DNA of 17,708 nt from Clostridiales bacterium (lineage in GTDB: Bacteria; Bacillota; Clostridia; Christensenellales; CAG-138): positions 1-17,708 of the forward strand of contig WRCT01000016.1 of NCBI GenBank assembly GCA_009783775.1, read 5' to 3'. Below the pieces are notes generated by a model, which saw only the letters and a program-made list of their open reading frames with translations, made no database searches and was not told the origin of the DNA. This document shows positions 1 through 6,260 of this stretch, piece after piece. The translations under genes were made by a program, and so were the position numbers. Each line of letters starts with the position of its first letter. The first letter of the stretch is position 1.

Positions 1-361
1 CCAGTTCTTTTAACTCACCACCCGAGACCAGTGTGCCGTTCACCCGGCAGACACTTTTCCCGCTTTGTGACAACTCACGGTACAGGGTGAGTTCCTCGCC
101 CTCATACAACTCCCGCGCGCGCAGAAAGTCCGCCGCGGGATTGTCTTCGGCGATCGTAAAGTCCGCCTCTACCCGGGCCTTGTCCGCGCCGGTTTGGATG
201 ATCTCGCGGCTCGCGCGCTCGCCCAGCACAAAACCCAGCGCCTCGATCAGGATGGATTTGCCCGCGCCCGTCTCGCCGGTCAGCACAGAAAAACCCGCAT
301 CAAAAGTGATGTCGAGTTGTTGGATCAAGGCGATATGCGAGATCTTCAAATGAGACAGCAT
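1..361 (-). CDS. recN: DNA repair protein RecN, N-terminal part (runs off the left edge)
   Basis: RecN is an SMC-like ATPase that acts at DNA double-strand breaks during recombinational repair. Only the first 120 codons are present and the frame is open to position 2. The N-terminus has the usual RecN opening (MLSHLKISHIALIQQLDITF), then a Walker A motif GETGAGKS at residues 29-36, followed by the IEALGFVLGERAS segment typical of the family. The ATG at 361-359 is preceded by GAGGG five bases upstream, which fixes the start. It lies 32 bp behind argR in the common argR-recN order. The rest of the protein (coiled coil, Walker B) lies outside the window, so integrity cannot be judged. Family assignment is secure from the motif plus context. 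Confidence 0.93.
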   Translation of the reverse strand, partial: MLSHLKISHIALIQQLDITFDAGFSVLTGETGAGKSILIEALGFVLGERASREIIQTGADKARVEADFTIAEDNPAADFLRARELYEGEELTLYRELSQSGKSVCRVNGTLVSGGELKEL

Positions 362-376
362 TTATCCCTCAAACTA

Positions 377-388
377 CAATGTACATTG
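377..388. promoter_or_regulatory. 12-bp perfect palindrome between argR and recN
   Basis: CAATGTACATTG is a perfect palindrome in the 32-bp gap between the argR stop and the recN start. It does not match the ARG-box pattern (TGAAT...ATTCA) that ArgR proteins bind. It could be an operator for recN or chance; a 12-bp palindrome in a short AT-rich gap is only weak evidence. Confidence 0.2.
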
Positions 389-393
389 GTAAG

Positions 394-846
394 TTACCGG
401 CTGATGAGTTTTTGAAACCGCTTGACCAGTTCGGTCACGCTCTTGCCCTCGCGGGCCGCGACAAAGATCGTATTGTCGCCCGCGATACAGCCCGCGACCT
501 CGGGCCATTGCAGGGAGTCGATCGCCTCCGCCGCGACGGCGGCAGAGCCCGCCATTGTCTTGACGACGACGATATTTCCCGCGCCCGTAACGGTCAGCAC
601 GCAGTTGGAGAACAGGCGGATGAACCGCTCCTGCATATCGAACTCGGCCTTTTCGACCGTGGCGTATTTATAACCGCCGTCGCTGGTCAGAACCTTGAGC
701 AGCCGCATCTCCTTGATGTCCCGCGAGACCGTCGCCTGCGTGACGGAAAACCCCTGTTTGCTGAGCAGCGCCGCCAGTTCCTCCTGTGTCTCCACATTCT
801 GGGACGCGATCAGCTTGATGATCATTGCCTGTCTTTTTGTCTTCAT
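394..846 (-). CDS. argR: Arginine repressor ArgR/AhrC
   Basis: Transcriptional regulator that binds arginine as co-repressor and forms a hexamer controlling arginine synthesis and breakdown. At 150 residues it has the standard length. The N-terminal winged helix-turn-helix contains the signature SVTQATVSRDIKEM at residues 34-47. The C-terminal oligomerisation and arginine-binding domain contains GCIAGDNTIF at 119-128, matching the family GxIAGDDTIF motif with its key acidic residue. The ATG at 846 follows the nadK stop by 12 bases with a TAGGGG ribosome site upstream. Its place between nadK and recN is the conserved Firmicutes arrangement. No ARG box was recognised in the window, so its targets lie elsewhere. 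Confidence 0.95.
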   Translation of the reverse strand: MKTKRQAMIIKLIASQNVETQEELAALLSKQGFSVTQATVSRDIKEMRLLKVLTSDGGYKYATVEKAEFDMQERFIRLFSNCVLTVTGAGNIVVVKTMAGSAAVAAEAIDSLQWPEVAGCIAGDNTIFVAAREGKSVTELVKRFQKLISR

Positions 847-858
847 CTTATAATGCCC

Positions 859-1665
859 CTACCATAATTTCTCTTGTATGCGCGTAAATAAATTTCGCTC
901 CCCCAAGCGGATCAGTGAAACCGTTTTTTGCGAGCGCGTGACCGTCAACTCCTGGCCGGTGACAATTTCCCCCACTTGCTCGCCGTCCGCTGCGACCACG
1001 CCGCTGCCCTCCACCGACAGGCGCACGACCGTGTCGAGCCCCGTTACGATCGGGCGCAGGCGCAGGGTGTGCGCGCAGATGGGCGTGATGACCATAGCGT
1101 CCAAACCCTCTGTCAGAATCGGTCCACCCGCCGACAGAGCGTAACCCGTCGCGCCGGTCTGCGTGGCAATGACGATGCCGTCGCCGTAAACGGAGCCGAC
1201 CTCCTCCTGCCCGACTGTCAGCCGCATATGCGCCACGCCCGAGAAAGCGGGTTTGTACAGCAGCACGTCATTGAGACAGTCGATGGGCGCAGCCCCCGCG
1301 ACGGATAGGGCCAGCATGGCGCGTGTCTGCGTGGTATAGTCTCCCGCGATCAGCCTGCCCAGCGCCTCGGGAAAGTCCTCCGCGCCGATTTCGGTCAAAA
1401 ACCCGACCCGTCCCAGGTTCACGCCCAAGACCGGCAGCCCGAAGCGGCACGCGGTCCGCGCGTGGTGGATAAAGGTGCCGTCCCCGCCGATGACCACCAG
1501 GACCGTCGCGCCCGCAAGCGCCGACTCGTCCGAGCCGTCGTAGACCGTGGCGGGAATACCCCGCGCGTTTGTCACATACAGAAACTCGTCGCAGGCCTCG
1601 CGTGTCTTTGGCCGCCTGGGGTTTACCGCAAAGCAGATTTTTGCAAGTTCAGAATGCATATGCAT
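859..1665 (-). CDS. nadK: NAD kinase
   Basis: Phosphorylates NAD to NADP with ATP (or polyphosphate in some bacteria); cytoplasmic and normally essential. Length 268 residues. Visible motifs are GGDGT (60-64), the NLGRVGFL segment (83-90), LND at 131-133 where the family has NE/ND, the glycine-rich TQTGATGYALSAGGPI stretch (168-183), and a DG near 227 in the C-terminal domain. Two in-frame ATGs exist, at 1665 and 1659, and neither has a Shine-Dalgarno sequence. Instead a strong promoter ends four bases before the first ATG, so the message may be leaderless or start at the second ATG. It sits between tlyA and argR as in most Clostridia. Confidence 0.95.
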   Translation of the reverse strand: MHMHSELAKICFAVNPRRPKTREACDEFLYVTNARGIPATVYDGSDESALAGATVLVVIGGDGTFIHHARTACRFGLPVLGVNLGRVGFLTEIGAEDFPEALGRLIAGDYTTQTRAMLALSVAGAAPIDCLNDVLLYKPAFSGVAHMRLTVGQEEVGSVYGDGIVIATQTGATGYALSAGGPILTEGLDAMVITPICAHTLRLRPIVTGLDTVVRLSVEGSGVVAADGEQVGEIVTGQELTVTRSQKTVSLIRLGERNLFTRIQEKLW

Positions 1666-1669
1666 GAGT

Positions 1670-1698
1670 ATTATACAATCGTTTCCATACTATGACAA
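1670..1698 (-). promoter_or_regulatory. Sigma-A promoter of nadK (possibly leaderless)
   Basis: On the minus strand TTGTCA (1698-1693, five of six consensus bases) is separated by exactly 17 bases from TATAAT (1675-1670, perfect). The predicted start point falls at about 1664-1662, within or just after the first nadK ATG at 1665. The surrounding 70 bases are AT-rich compared with the coding sequence. This would let nadK-argR-recN be transcribed separately from tlyA. Confidence 0.75.
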
Positions 1699-1737
1699 GA
1701 CAAATATGAATAATTTTTGAACAAATTAAATGAATTT

Positions 1738-2538
1738 TTAACGAAAATCCGTGACATTCTTTGCCAATACCCCAAAATCGGGCGTCGTTGCGACATTTTT
1801 GGTACCGTTCGCGCGCAGGTACAAAAGGAACTCGCGGTTGCCCTTGGGGCCGGTGATCGGTGAATAGGTCAAGTCCAAAATTGCATAACCGGCCTCGTAT
1901 GCCATTTCCATGACCCGCGCGCAGACTTTGGCGTGAATCGCCGGATCGCGCACCACGCCGTGCTTGCCCACCTCGGCCCGTCCCGCCTCGAACTGGGGTT
2001 TGATCAGCGCGACCACTTCCCCGCCCTCGGTCAGGCAGGGCAGCAGCGGCGGCAGGATAAGCGCGAGGGAAATGAAGGAGACATCAATGGAGGCGAAGTC
2101 AAGGGGACGGTCAAACCACGACGGCTCCATAAAGCGGGCGTTGGCGCGTTCGCGAACCGTCACGCGCGGATCCTGGCGCAGGGACCAGTCCAGCTGGCCG
2201 TAACCCACGTCAATCGCCGTGACGTGCGCCGCGCCAAACTGCAACATACAGTCGGTGAACCCGCCCGTGGACGCGCCGATGTCCGCGCAGACTTTGCCGC
2301 GCAGGTCAATGGCAAACGCCTTGATCGCCTTTTCCAGTTTCAGCCCGCCCCGGCTGACATAGGGCAGCGCGTTTGCCGCGACCTCGATGGCGGCGCCCTC
2401 CCCCACCTCCTGCCCCGACTTTTTCGCGGGCACACCGTCCACGCGCACCTGCCCCGCCATGATCAGGGCCTGGGCCTTTTCACGCGAGGGAGCGAGGTTC
2501 CTTTTTACGAGTTCAGTGTCTAAACGGGTTTTTGGCAT
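1738..2538 (-). CDS. tlyA: TlyA-family rRNA 2'-O-methyltransferase (hemolysin A family)
   Basis: S-adenosylmethionine-dependent methyltransferase of the TlyA family, whose characterised members methylate ribose in 16S and/or 23S rRNA. The N-terminal S4 RNA-binding domain spans about residues 3-60 and is followed by the SRGGLKL linker (62-68). The FtsJ-like methyltransferase domain has the SAM-binding motif DIGASTGGFTD (86-96), a SIDVSFISL strand (140-148) and LIKPQFEAG (168-176), which supply the K-D-K-E type catalytic residues. I chose the ATG at 2538 (266 residues) because TAGGAAAG lies just upstream and MPKTRLD is the usual N-terminus; an open frame reaches 2604 without homology. In related genomes it directly follows dxs; here 3.7 kb of dockerin DNA intervenes. 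Confidence 0.93.
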   Translation of the reverse strand: MPKTRLDTELVKRNLAPSREKAQALIMAGQVRVDGVPAKKSGQEVGEGAAIEVAANALPYVSRGGLKLEKAIKAFAIDLRGKVCADIGASTGGFTDCMLQFGAAHVTAIDVGYGQLDWSLRQDPRVTVRERANARFMEPSWFDRPLDFASIDVSFISLALILPPLLPCLTEGGEVVALIKPQFEAGRAEVGKHGVVRDPAIHAKVCARVMEMAYEAGYAILDLTYSPITGPKGNREFLLYLRANGTKNVATTPDFGVLAKNVTDFR

Positions 2539-2611
2539 TTTCTTTCCTAACTCAATGTTTCTCGGGAGACTGAACGCATGGGACTTGAGCACAGGCAGGC
2601 ACATTTTCTAT

Positions 2612-2655
2612 AACACAGGAGAACAATCCCCTCTGTGTTGCGTCCCCCTGTGTTG
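2612..2655. repeat. REP-like palindromic intergenic repeat
   Basis: The sequence contains AACACAGGAGAAC, then CTCTGTGTT and CCCCTGTGTT, so the first arm can pair with either of the later two. From memory it resembles the very common gut-Firmicutes repeat with ACACAGGAGAAC followed by CGTCCCC; that match was not checked. The adjoining 2662-2686 holds another imperfect palindrome (CGGG..GC / GC..CCCG). Together they fill the gap between the dockerin gene and tlyA (2539-2693), where I see no other gene. Confidence 0.55.
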
Positions 2656-2691
2656 AAGTTGTGGGGCGGGGGCTTGCTCCCGACAGTTGCA

Positions 2692-2847
2692 GGTTACAAG
2701 TTCAGTTCAAGTTGAACCAGCCAACGCAGGATCCTGGCCGCGTCGGCAGCGGAAATGGGGCCGGTTCCCGACGTCACCTTGGCGTTGATTTCACCTTGCG
2801 GGGTGAGCAGTTTCAGTTGCACCAGGTGCCGCAGGATCGCCGCCGCG
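2692..2847. repeat. 156-bp direct repeat, copy 1 (dockerin-coding)
   Basis: This segment encodes the C-terminal dockerin of the large secreted protein plus its stop codon. Counting by eye, it matches 5897-6052 in the same orientation with about 14 differences and no gaps (about 91% identity). The copies are offset by 3205 bp, so recombination between them would remove almost the entire large gene. Confidence 0.9.
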
Positions 2848-5800
2848 TCGGCAGCATTGATCAGTCCGTCCTCGTTCGCGTCGCCGCGCGTATCGAAAAT
2901 AAATTCAATCGTGAAGTCCTGTACATAGTCGCTGCCCTCGCCCAGACCGTCCGCAATTGTGGCGGTGAAAACCGCCATGCCCTTGCCCGTTGTGGTCACA
3001 ACATTTCCACTGACGACCGCGCCCGTGGCGCCCGCGTTCTTGACAGACCACACAATCGTCTGGTTTGTCGCCCCCGACGGCGCGACCGTGCCTGCCAGCG
3101 TCAGCGAAGTTCCTGCCGTACCGGTTGCCGGTACGCCTGTGATGCTGGTTACGGGAACAAATGTCGCCGTGACCGTCAGCGTGAAGTTCTGCGTTGCGTT
3201 AGGCGTTGTACCGTTGCTTGCCGTTATGGTGAATGTATGTGTGTTTACCGCTACCGTTCCGGCTATCGTGATCAATCCGCTTGTGCTATTGATTGTTACG
3301 CCTGTTGGTGCGCCTGTCAATGAATAGGCGATCGGGTTCGTGCCTGTTGCCGTCACTTGGAATGTGCCGCCCGCGCCGCTTACCACGCTTTTTTTGTTTG
3401 CGCTGGTGATGACCGGCGCGGCGGGAGTCGCGCTGACAGTCAAGGTCGCTGAGTTGGAATTGACGCTGCCGACCGCATTGGACACTACGCAACGATACCG
3501 ATATTGAGTGGAAGACACCGGCGAATTGATAACCGATAAAGTGGCCGTCGTCTGCCCGCTATATCTTGCGGTGGACGGCACATTACCCCACGCCGACCAA
3601 GTGATACCGTCGGTGGTATAACTGTATTGCCATCTATAAGAATCCGCGCCGGTGGCCGTGATGGAAAAGGTTGTGGTTTGACTCGCGGTGATGGTGCGGT
3701 TGGCTGGCTGAGAAGTGATCACGGGCAGGACAGAAGGAGGGGCTTCGATCTTGGCGTATTTGTGCGTGGAGCCTACAACAAAGCTGCCGTCGCTTGTGCC
3801 CGTCGTGGGGCTTGAGCCGTTCTCGTTGGCCGATACCGTGTAGGTATACCCGTTCGGCACGGTAAAATTGTATCGAATAGCACAGGTTCCGCCCGACGCC
3901 GTAAGCGTACCGCCACTTGCTGTGACCCCTGAGCCGACGCCGTAGCTGGTTTTCCCTGTGCCGCCTGTTGCGGTCACGTTCGCGGTTCCGCTTACCGTGA
4001 AGCCGCCGCCCGCGAAAATGCCGCAACTGTCAGTATTTGCAGCGCCTCCGATAGCGGTTACGTTCGCGTTTCCGCTGATGGTGAGTCTATTTCCCGCACC
4101 GATCTGTACCGATATTCCGGTGGAGCCGGAGCCTGTCGAACTGCCGCCCTTGGCGGTCAGGCTGCCGCCGCTGCTGCTGGTTATGGTGAGCGCGCCGTCG
4201 CAGCGCACCCCATAGGCGAAGAGAGAACCGTTGTATGTGCTATTGACCGTATTCGAGCCGTTAAGTACGATTGTCGTGCCGGCAGGCAAATCAATTGCGT
4301 AATATTCCGCGCTAGTGGAAAAGTTGAAGTTGGTTAGGGTGAGAATTCTCGCGCCCGCCGAACCCGTGACCACCGCGCCCTTGGCCGCCATTTCGGTTGT
4401 TACTTCATCACCGATCATATTATTTTTATACAGTCTGCCATTATAATCAACCAAACGAAGCGTGTAGTTGACGGGAGGAGCAGCGTATTCGATCCTGGCA
4501 TATTTATGCGTGGAGCCTACAACAAGGCTGCCGTTGCTTGTTCCTGTCGTGGGGCTTGAGCCGTTCGCGTTGACCGATACCGTGTATTTATACCCGTTCG
4601 GCACGGTGTAATTTGTGTTTATAGCGCGGGTTCCGCCCGCCGCCGTCAGCGTGCCGCCGCTTACAGTAATGTCTCCGCTCGATACGACGACGCCGTAGCT
4701 GCCGGTGCTCCCCGTTCCGGCGGTTGCAGTCACGTTCGCGCTGCCGCTGATTGTGAGGGTGCCCGCGCCGCCCACCTGTATGCCGTGGCTCTCGAGGGCG
4801 GTTGAAGTACCGCCGGTGGCGGTCAAGTTGCCGCCGCTGCTGCTGGTAATTGTTAAATTGCCGGCGCATATTACTCCGATAGTCACACTGGGGCCGTTCC
4901 ATGTGTTCTTGACCGTGTTCGTGCCGACGAGTACGATGGTCGTATCGGCCGGGAGATGGAGTGCTATTCTGGTGGCGGATGTGGTAAAGTTGATATTGGT
5001 AAGGGTGAGGGTCTTGGTGCTTTGCACCCAGCTCCATGAACCGGTTCCGTAGCTGTCACTGCCGTTTACGTCAACGGTGCGAAAATCCCAAGTGGTTGTG
5101 TCGTTGGGATTCACGGGCGGCGTGGTTGTTAAGTGTTGAATCAAGGCGTATTTGTGGGTGGAGCCTACAACAAAGCTGCCGTTGCTTGTGCCCATCGTAG
5201 GGCTTGAGCCGTTCGTGTTGACCGATACCGTGTAATAATACCCGTTCGGCACGGTGTAATTGTTATAGGATGCGCGGGTGTTGCCCGTCGCCGTCAGCGT
5301 ACCGCCACTAACGATAAGGCCTCCGTTCGATACGGCGACACCATAGCTGCCGGTGCTCCCCGTTCCTGCGGCGGCTGTCACGTTCGCGCTGCCGCTGACC
5401 GTGAGGGTATTGGCGCCGCCCACCTGTATACCGTGGGAACTGTTGCCTGTCGAAGTGCCGCCCGTGGCGGTCAGGCTTCCGCCTGTGCTGCTGGTGATCG
5501 TGAGATTACCAGCACATCTTATCCCCCAGGAATAATCCGTTCCGTTGTAGGTGCTCCTGACCGTGTTCGCGCCGACGAGTACGATGGTCGAATCGCTGGG
5601 CAGCCAAAGCGCGGCGCTGCCCGTGTTGGATAAATTGATATTGTTGAGGGTGAGGGTTTTGGCGCTCTGCACCCAGCTCCACGACCCGGATCCGTAGCCG
5701 CCGCTTCCGTCCGCGTCAACGTAGGTAAAGTTCCATGTGGCCGTTGAGGACGGAGCGGACGGCCCCACCGCGTTCACCGTCAGCGGAACAAGCGCCATCG

Positions 5801-5861
5801 TCATTATCAGCGCCAGCAGGAAGCTCAGTATGTATTTTGCCGTTGTCCTTTTTGTCATCAT
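2694..5861 (-). CDS. Large secreted repeat/Ig-like protein with C-terminal dockerin
   Basis: A 1055-residue predicted extracellular protein. The signal peptide covers residues 1-31 (hydrophobic core YILSFLLALIM, cleavage after VNA). Three copies of a roughly 200-residue module follow (about 41-243, 256-458, 465-706). They are rich in Thr, Ser, Gly and Asn, with recurring ITSSxGGxLTATGG strands suggesting a beta-helix or lectin-like fold. Next come an Ig-like domain (711-811), a putative Ig/cadherin-like domain (813-899), a Big_2-like domain (902-989) and a dockerin-like pair (992-1055). The first dockerin loop GDANEDGLINAAD is canonical; the second has lost its calcium ligands. No LPXTG or catalytic domain is seen, so a structural, adhesive or carbohydrate-binding scaffold role is inferred. 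The ATG at 5861 follows AAGGGGGG. It lies inside an apparent insertion between dxs and tlyA. Confidence 0.85.
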   Translation of the reverse strand: MMTKRTTAKYILSFLLALIMTMALVPLTVNAVGPSAPSSTATWNFTYVDADGSGGYGSGSWSWVQSAKTLTLNNINLSNTGSAALWLPSDSTIVLVGANTVRSTYNGTDYSWGIRCAGNLTITSSTGGSLTATGGTSTGNSSHGIQVGGANTLTVSGSANVTAAAGTGSTGSYGVAVSNGGLIVSGGTLTATGNTRASYNNYTVPNGYYYTVSVNTNGSSPTMGTSNGSFVVGSTHKYALIQHLTTTPPVNPNDTTTWDFRTVDVNGSDSYGTGSWSWVQSTKTLTLTNINFTTSATRIALHLPADTTIVLVGTNTVKNTWNGPSVTIGVICAGNLTITSSSGGNLTATGGTSTALESHGIQVGGAGTLTISGSANVTATAGTGSTGSYGVVVSSGDITVSGGTLTAAGGTRAINTNYTVPNGYKYTVSVNANGSSPTTGTSNGSLVVGSTHKYARIEYAAPPVNYTLRLVDYNGRLYKNNMIGDEVTTEMAAKGAVVTGSAGARILTLTNFNFSTSAEYYAIDLPAGTTIVLNGSNTVNSTYNGSLFAYGVRCDGALTITSSSGGSLTAKGGSSTGSGSTGISVQIGAGNRLTISGNANVTAIGGAANTDSCGIFAGGGFTVSGTANVTATGGTGKTSYGVGSGVTASGGTLTASGGTCAIRYNFTVPNGYTYTVSANENGSSPTTGTSDGSFVVGSTHKYAKIEAPPSVLPVITSQPANRTITASQTTTFSITATGADSYRWQYSYTTDGITWSAWGNVPSTARYSGQTTATLSVINSPVSSTQYRYRCVVSNAVGSVNSNSATLTVSATPAAPVITSANKKSVVSGAGGTFQVTATGTNPIAYSLTGAPTGVTINSTSGLITIAGTVAVNTHTFTITASNGTTPNATQNFTLTVTATFVPVTSITGVPATGTAGTSLTLAGTVAPSGATNQTIVWSVKNAGATGAVVSGNVVTTTGKGMAVFTATIADGLGEGSDYVQDFTIEFIFDTRGDANEDGLINAADAAAILRHLVQLKLLTPQGEINAKVTSGTGPISAADAARILRWLVQLELNL
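3744..5741. repeat. Three tandem ~0.6-0.7-kb intragenic repeats
   Basis: Three direct repeats encode the beta-rich modules of the large secreted protein (about 5741-5133, 5096-4488 and 4469-3744). The best-conserved part of each is about 110 bp near 5150-5260, 4500-4610 and 3755-3865, encoding NGSSPTxGTS and VVGSTHKYA. Modules 1 and 2 share GSWSWVQS and ATWNF/TWDF openings; module 3 has a diverged opening. Confidence 0.85.
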
Positions 5862-5896
5862 TTGATCGCCCCCCTTATTGTTAATTACATACTGCG

Positions 5897-6052
5897 GGTT
5901 ACAAGTTCAGTTCAAGTTGAACCAGCCAGCGCAGGACCTTTGCCGCGCAGGCGGCGGAGACGGGGCTGGTTCCCGACGTCATCTTGGCGTTGATTTCTCC
6001 TTGCGGGGTGAGCAGTTTCAGTTGCACCAAGTGCCGCAGAATCGCCGCCGCG
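5897..6052. repeat. 156-bp direct repeat, copy 2 (in dockerin remnant)
   Basis: Same orientation as 2692-2847 with about 91% identity by eye. Homology stops abruptly at GCCGCCGCG (6044-6052), exactly where the truncated gene joins dockerin sequence to a signal-peptide start. That places a deletion junction at 6052/6053. Confidence 0.9.
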
Positions 6053-6093
6053 AGCAGAAATGACATGAGTTTTCTTGGTTTGCTTTTCATCAT
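5899..6093 (-). pseudogene. Internally deleted dockerin-protein remnant (signal peptide start joined to dockerin)
   Basis: A 64-residue frame starts at ATG 6093 behind a good GGAGGG ribosome site. It opens with MMKSKPRKLMSFLLA, like the start of the large secreted protein's signal peptide (both share SFLLA). After 15 residues it jumps straight into AAILRHLVQLKLLTPQGEIN, the middle of the dockerin, and ends with the same LELNL. The first calcium loop is missing and the second has SAAC where SAAD is expected, so no calcium-binding loop is left. This is best read as a paralogue that lost all its middle domains by an in-frame deletion in a GCG-rich stretch. It may still be translated, since start, ribosome site and stop are intact, but a function is doubtful. 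Confidence 0.75.
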
Positions 6094-6121
6094 TATTTTG
6101 TTTCCCTCCAAACTTGATTTT

Positions 6122-6165
6122 GCTCCTTTTGGAAGGAGCTGTCGCCGTTAGGTGACTGAGGATTG
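6122..6165. repeat. Two-hairpin intergenic repeat upstream of the dockerin genes
   Basis: Contains a perfect 7-bp hairpin GCTCCTT-TTGG-AAGGAGC (6122-6139) next to GTCGCC-GTTA-GGTGAC (6141-6156, one G/A mismatch). On the minus strand it reads CCTCAGTCACC...GACAGCTCCTT...AAGGAGC. I recall this as a very abundant gut-Firmicutes interspersed repeat; the recollection was not checked. No T-run follows either hairpin, so it is not a classic terminator. It falls in the 160-bp gap 6094-6253, which holds no gene. Confidence 0.55.
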
Positions 6166-6190
6166 ACCCTTGTAACCTGCAGCCTGTAAC

Positions 6191-6260
6191 GGGCGAACGC
6201 AGTTCGCCCCTACGGTACGTTGATCAGGCGGACTGCGGATAGGCGGGCCGCCCCTACGGT
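6191..6260. repeat. Paired CCGTAGGGGCG palindromic repeats, one overlapping the dxs stop codon
   Basis: Two related units occur in the minus-strand direction. One is ACCGTAGGGGCG plus a short GGCG/CGCC palindrome (6260-6242). The other is ACCGTAGGGGCGAAC ending in a perfect 8-bp hairpin GGGCGAAC-GCA-GTTCGCCC (6191-6209, plus strand). Both share CCGTAGGGGCG. The first supplies the final dxs codons CCG TAG. No T-run follows. Confidence 0.65.

Noticed and set aside
6169..6181. CTTGTAACCTGCA here and inverted at 2688-2700, suggesting 13-bp terminal repeats of the dockerin block
   Set aside because: The 2688-2700 copy is just the end of the dockerin coding repeat (stop codon context), no target duplication is visible, and 13 bp over 3.5 kb is weak; kept only as a curiosity.
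6112..6190. Possible riboswitch (for example cyclic-di-GMP class I) upstream of the dockerin genes
   Set aside because: The hairpins and GGTCAATCC-like sequence do not contain the conserved class I core; a dispersed two-hairpin repeat explains the structure better.
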